Shown here piece by piece: positions 4,891 through 5,682 of a DNA stretch of 5,682 nucleotides (positions within the stretch are counted from its first letter, which is position 1; each line of letters starts with the position of its first letter). This DNA is from an uncultured Bacilli bacterium (GTDB lineage Bacteria; Bacillota_I; Bacilli_A; RF39; UBA660). The notes below the pieces were generated by a model that saw only the letters and a list, made by a program, of their open reading frames with translations, made no database searches and was not told where the DNA came from. The stretch covers positions 1-5,682 of the forward strand of contig CAKPIH010000050.1 of assembly GCA_934162325.1 (NCBI GenBank). The letters are read 5' to 3'. Both the position numbers and the translations under genes were made by a program.

Positions 4891-4997
4891 CTCATTCCCT
4901 CCTTTATATATTTGTAAGACTCACTCTTAAGGTGTCATAACTGAACTTATAACCTTTTCAATGTGGTTGAGAATATTCAACTTGGCGTCTTCAAAAC
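4891..4997 (-). promoter_or_regulatory. rplU 5' leader, candidate L21 autoregulatory leader
   Basis: About 107 nt separate the predicted transcription start from the rplU ATG, far more than translation needs. Visible hairpins include GTTGA/TCAAC (4981-4966), TAAGA/TCTTA with loop GTGAG (4929-4915), and a longer pairing AAGGT with ACCTT. Firmicute rplU operons are known to carry an L21 leader motif thought to mediate feedback by the ribosomal protein. Position and size fit this, but I matched it by context and hairpins, not by a covariance model. Confidence 0.55.
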
Positions 4998-5003
4998 AAT
5001 TTA

Positions 5004-5032
5004 ATTCTACCATAAATAAATATTAAAGTCAA
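5004..5032 (-). promoter_or_regulatory. Promoter of the rplU-prp-rpmA operon
   Basis: TTGACT (5032-5027), a 17-bp spacer and TAGAAT (5009-5004) lie on the minus strand, with TGG before the -10 (extended -10). The -35 begins 6 nt beyond the protease stop codon. Initiation is expected near 4997. Confidence 0.85.
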
Positions 5033-5037
5033 ATAAA

Positions 5038-5682
5038 TTAAGGCTTTTTTTCAAAAAAAGTACTAATATAATCTTTTTCAGGAATTAATTTACCATTATC
5101 ATTAAATATATGTACTCTATTTTTATACATTTTATCTTTATTTTTAATAATTACTTTCTTTTTATAATTAAATTTAAATAAATATCTTTCTAATATAAAT
5201 CTATTATATATATAAGAAATATCTTTATAAAATTTATATATATTCTTCATAAGTACTCCTATTACTAAAATAATACTATAATTATTTTCATATATATTGC
5301 TATATAAAAAAAAGATAATAGTAATAAGAGAAATAACAACACTAATATAATTAGCAATATTAAAACTAAAATATTTCGATAAAATCAAATTAACTATCTT
5401 AGCACCATCTAATGGATAGATAGGAAGTAAATTAAAGATAAGCATACTCTTATGATATAAAAGAAATAAGCTATAAATATATTCTCTTACTATACCATTT
5501 CTATACAAAAAAAGGATAATACCAAAATAAATACTCTGCATAATTACACCAGAAACCGCCACTAATAAATCATTTCCTATTTTAGTATTAATCTTTGTAT
5601 CAAGTTTAACAAATCCACCATAAGGATAAATTATAACCTTATCTATTTTATATGATAATATTTTAGAAATAATAATATGACC
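5038..5682 (-). CDS. SpoIVFB-like M50 (site-2 protease family) membrane metalloprotease, partial at N-terminus
   Basis: The frame is open from the window edge to TAA 5040-5038, giving 214 visible residues. The GTG at 5562-5560 is internal, not the start, because the same frame upstream reads as protein typical of the family. The first two visible residues, GH, fit the end of the HExGH zinc motif, followed by YPYGGFVKLD (20-29). The second conserved motif is NLLPIYPLDGAKI (84-96), with D92 as the expected third zinc ligand. Hydrophobic segments lie at about 40-60, 68-90 and 110-150; a basic soluble tail follows (KFNYKKKVIIKNKDKMYK). No CBS domain is evident, unlike full-length Bacillus SpoIVFB. 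In Bacillus subtilis, SpoIVFB cleaves pro-sigma-K and is encoded just upstream of rplU; the same order here supports this subfamily. A sporulation role cannot be shown, since neither SpoIVFA nor a substrate is visible. Confidence 0.88.
   Translation of the reverse strand, partial: GHIIISKILSYKIDKVIIYPYGGFVKLDTKINTKIGNDLLVAVSGVIMQSIYFGIILFLYRNGIVREYIYSLFLLYHKSMLIFNLLPIYPLDGAKIVNLILSKYFSFNIANYISVVISLITIIFFLYSNIYENNYSIILVIGVLMKNIYKFYKDISYIYNRFILERYLFKFNYKKKVIIKNKDKMYKNRVHIFNDNGKLIPEKDYISTFFEKKP

Noticed and set aside
5038..5065. CTTTTTTTGAAAAAAAG at the protease 3' end as a terminator.
   Set aside because: It has a pure A-T stem with a 1-3 nt loop, lies inside coding sequence, and is not followed by a U-tract in the minus-strand transcript.
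5038..5562. The 174-aa frame starting at GTG 5562 as a complete small membrane protein.
   Set aside because: The same frame continues upstream to the window edge and encodes the GH and YPYGGFVKLD segments expected of an M50 protease, so the gene is truncated by the window.
1..5682. Mycoplasma-type genetic code with UGA as tryptophan.
   Set aside because: Tryptophans in the genes are encoded by TGG and no frame requires reading UGA. No gene here ends in TGA either, so the question stays open but unsupported.
1..5682. CRISPR arrays, insertion sequences or prophage genes.
   Set aside because: I found no regularly spaced repeats, no transposase or recombinase motifs and no phage structural genes.

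Overview
The window is very AT-rich. It has compact intergenic gaps, AGGAGG-type ribosome binding sites, and stop codons that are only TAA or TAG. This suggests a low-GC Firmicute (Bacillota), probably an uncultured gut-type Bacilli/Mollicutes-like or clostridial lineage. The strongest taxonomic evidence is the gene order SpoIVFB-like protease - rplU - prp - rpmA (known from Bacillus) together with the Firmicute-type L27, which has a cleavable N-terminal extension next to its dedicated protease Prp. All recognised genes lie on the minus strand, so transcription runs from high to low coordinates.

Right part (5682 to 3987): a membrane metalloprotease of the SpoIVFB/M50 type enters from the window edge; its HExxH motif is cut so that only the final GH is visible. 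A strong promoter and a roughly 107-nt leader follow, then rplU (L21), prp (L27 processing protease) and rpmA (L27), tightly packed with an 8-nt prp/rpmA overlap. No terminator follows rpmA. A near-perfect promoter (TTGACA-17-TATAAT) then drives tRNA-Ala(UGC) and tRNA-Pro(UGG), both with encoded CCA, ending at a minus-strand terminator at 3723-3750.

Middle (3718 to 3479): a plus-strand terminator faces the tRNA terminator, so something appears to be transcribed rightward. The sequence feeding it (3593-3711) contains three collinear blocks identical to the neighbouring tRNA-Ala gene but in inverted orientation: the 5' acceptor strand, the 3' half of the D arm through U33, and the 3' acceptor strand. 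Unrelated sequence sits between them. It is either a scrambled tRNA-Ala relic or a tRNA-mimicking small RNA, and it is the most unusual item here.

Left part (3478 to 1): a 423-aa protein of unknown function has its own promoter and terminator. It is followed by a membrane-anchored CAP/SCP-domain protein (YkwD-like). Next comes a strong promoter driving an unannotated 44-codon gene (1373-1239), whose stop codon lies inside the 3' arm of an intrinsic terminator. Directly after that terminator's U-tract is the ribosome binding site of a large secreted or membrane-anchored surface protein that runs off the left edge. The short gene plus overlapping terminator looks like an attenuator for the surface protein. 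All four convincing promoters share a 17-bp spacer and a TGn extended -10.
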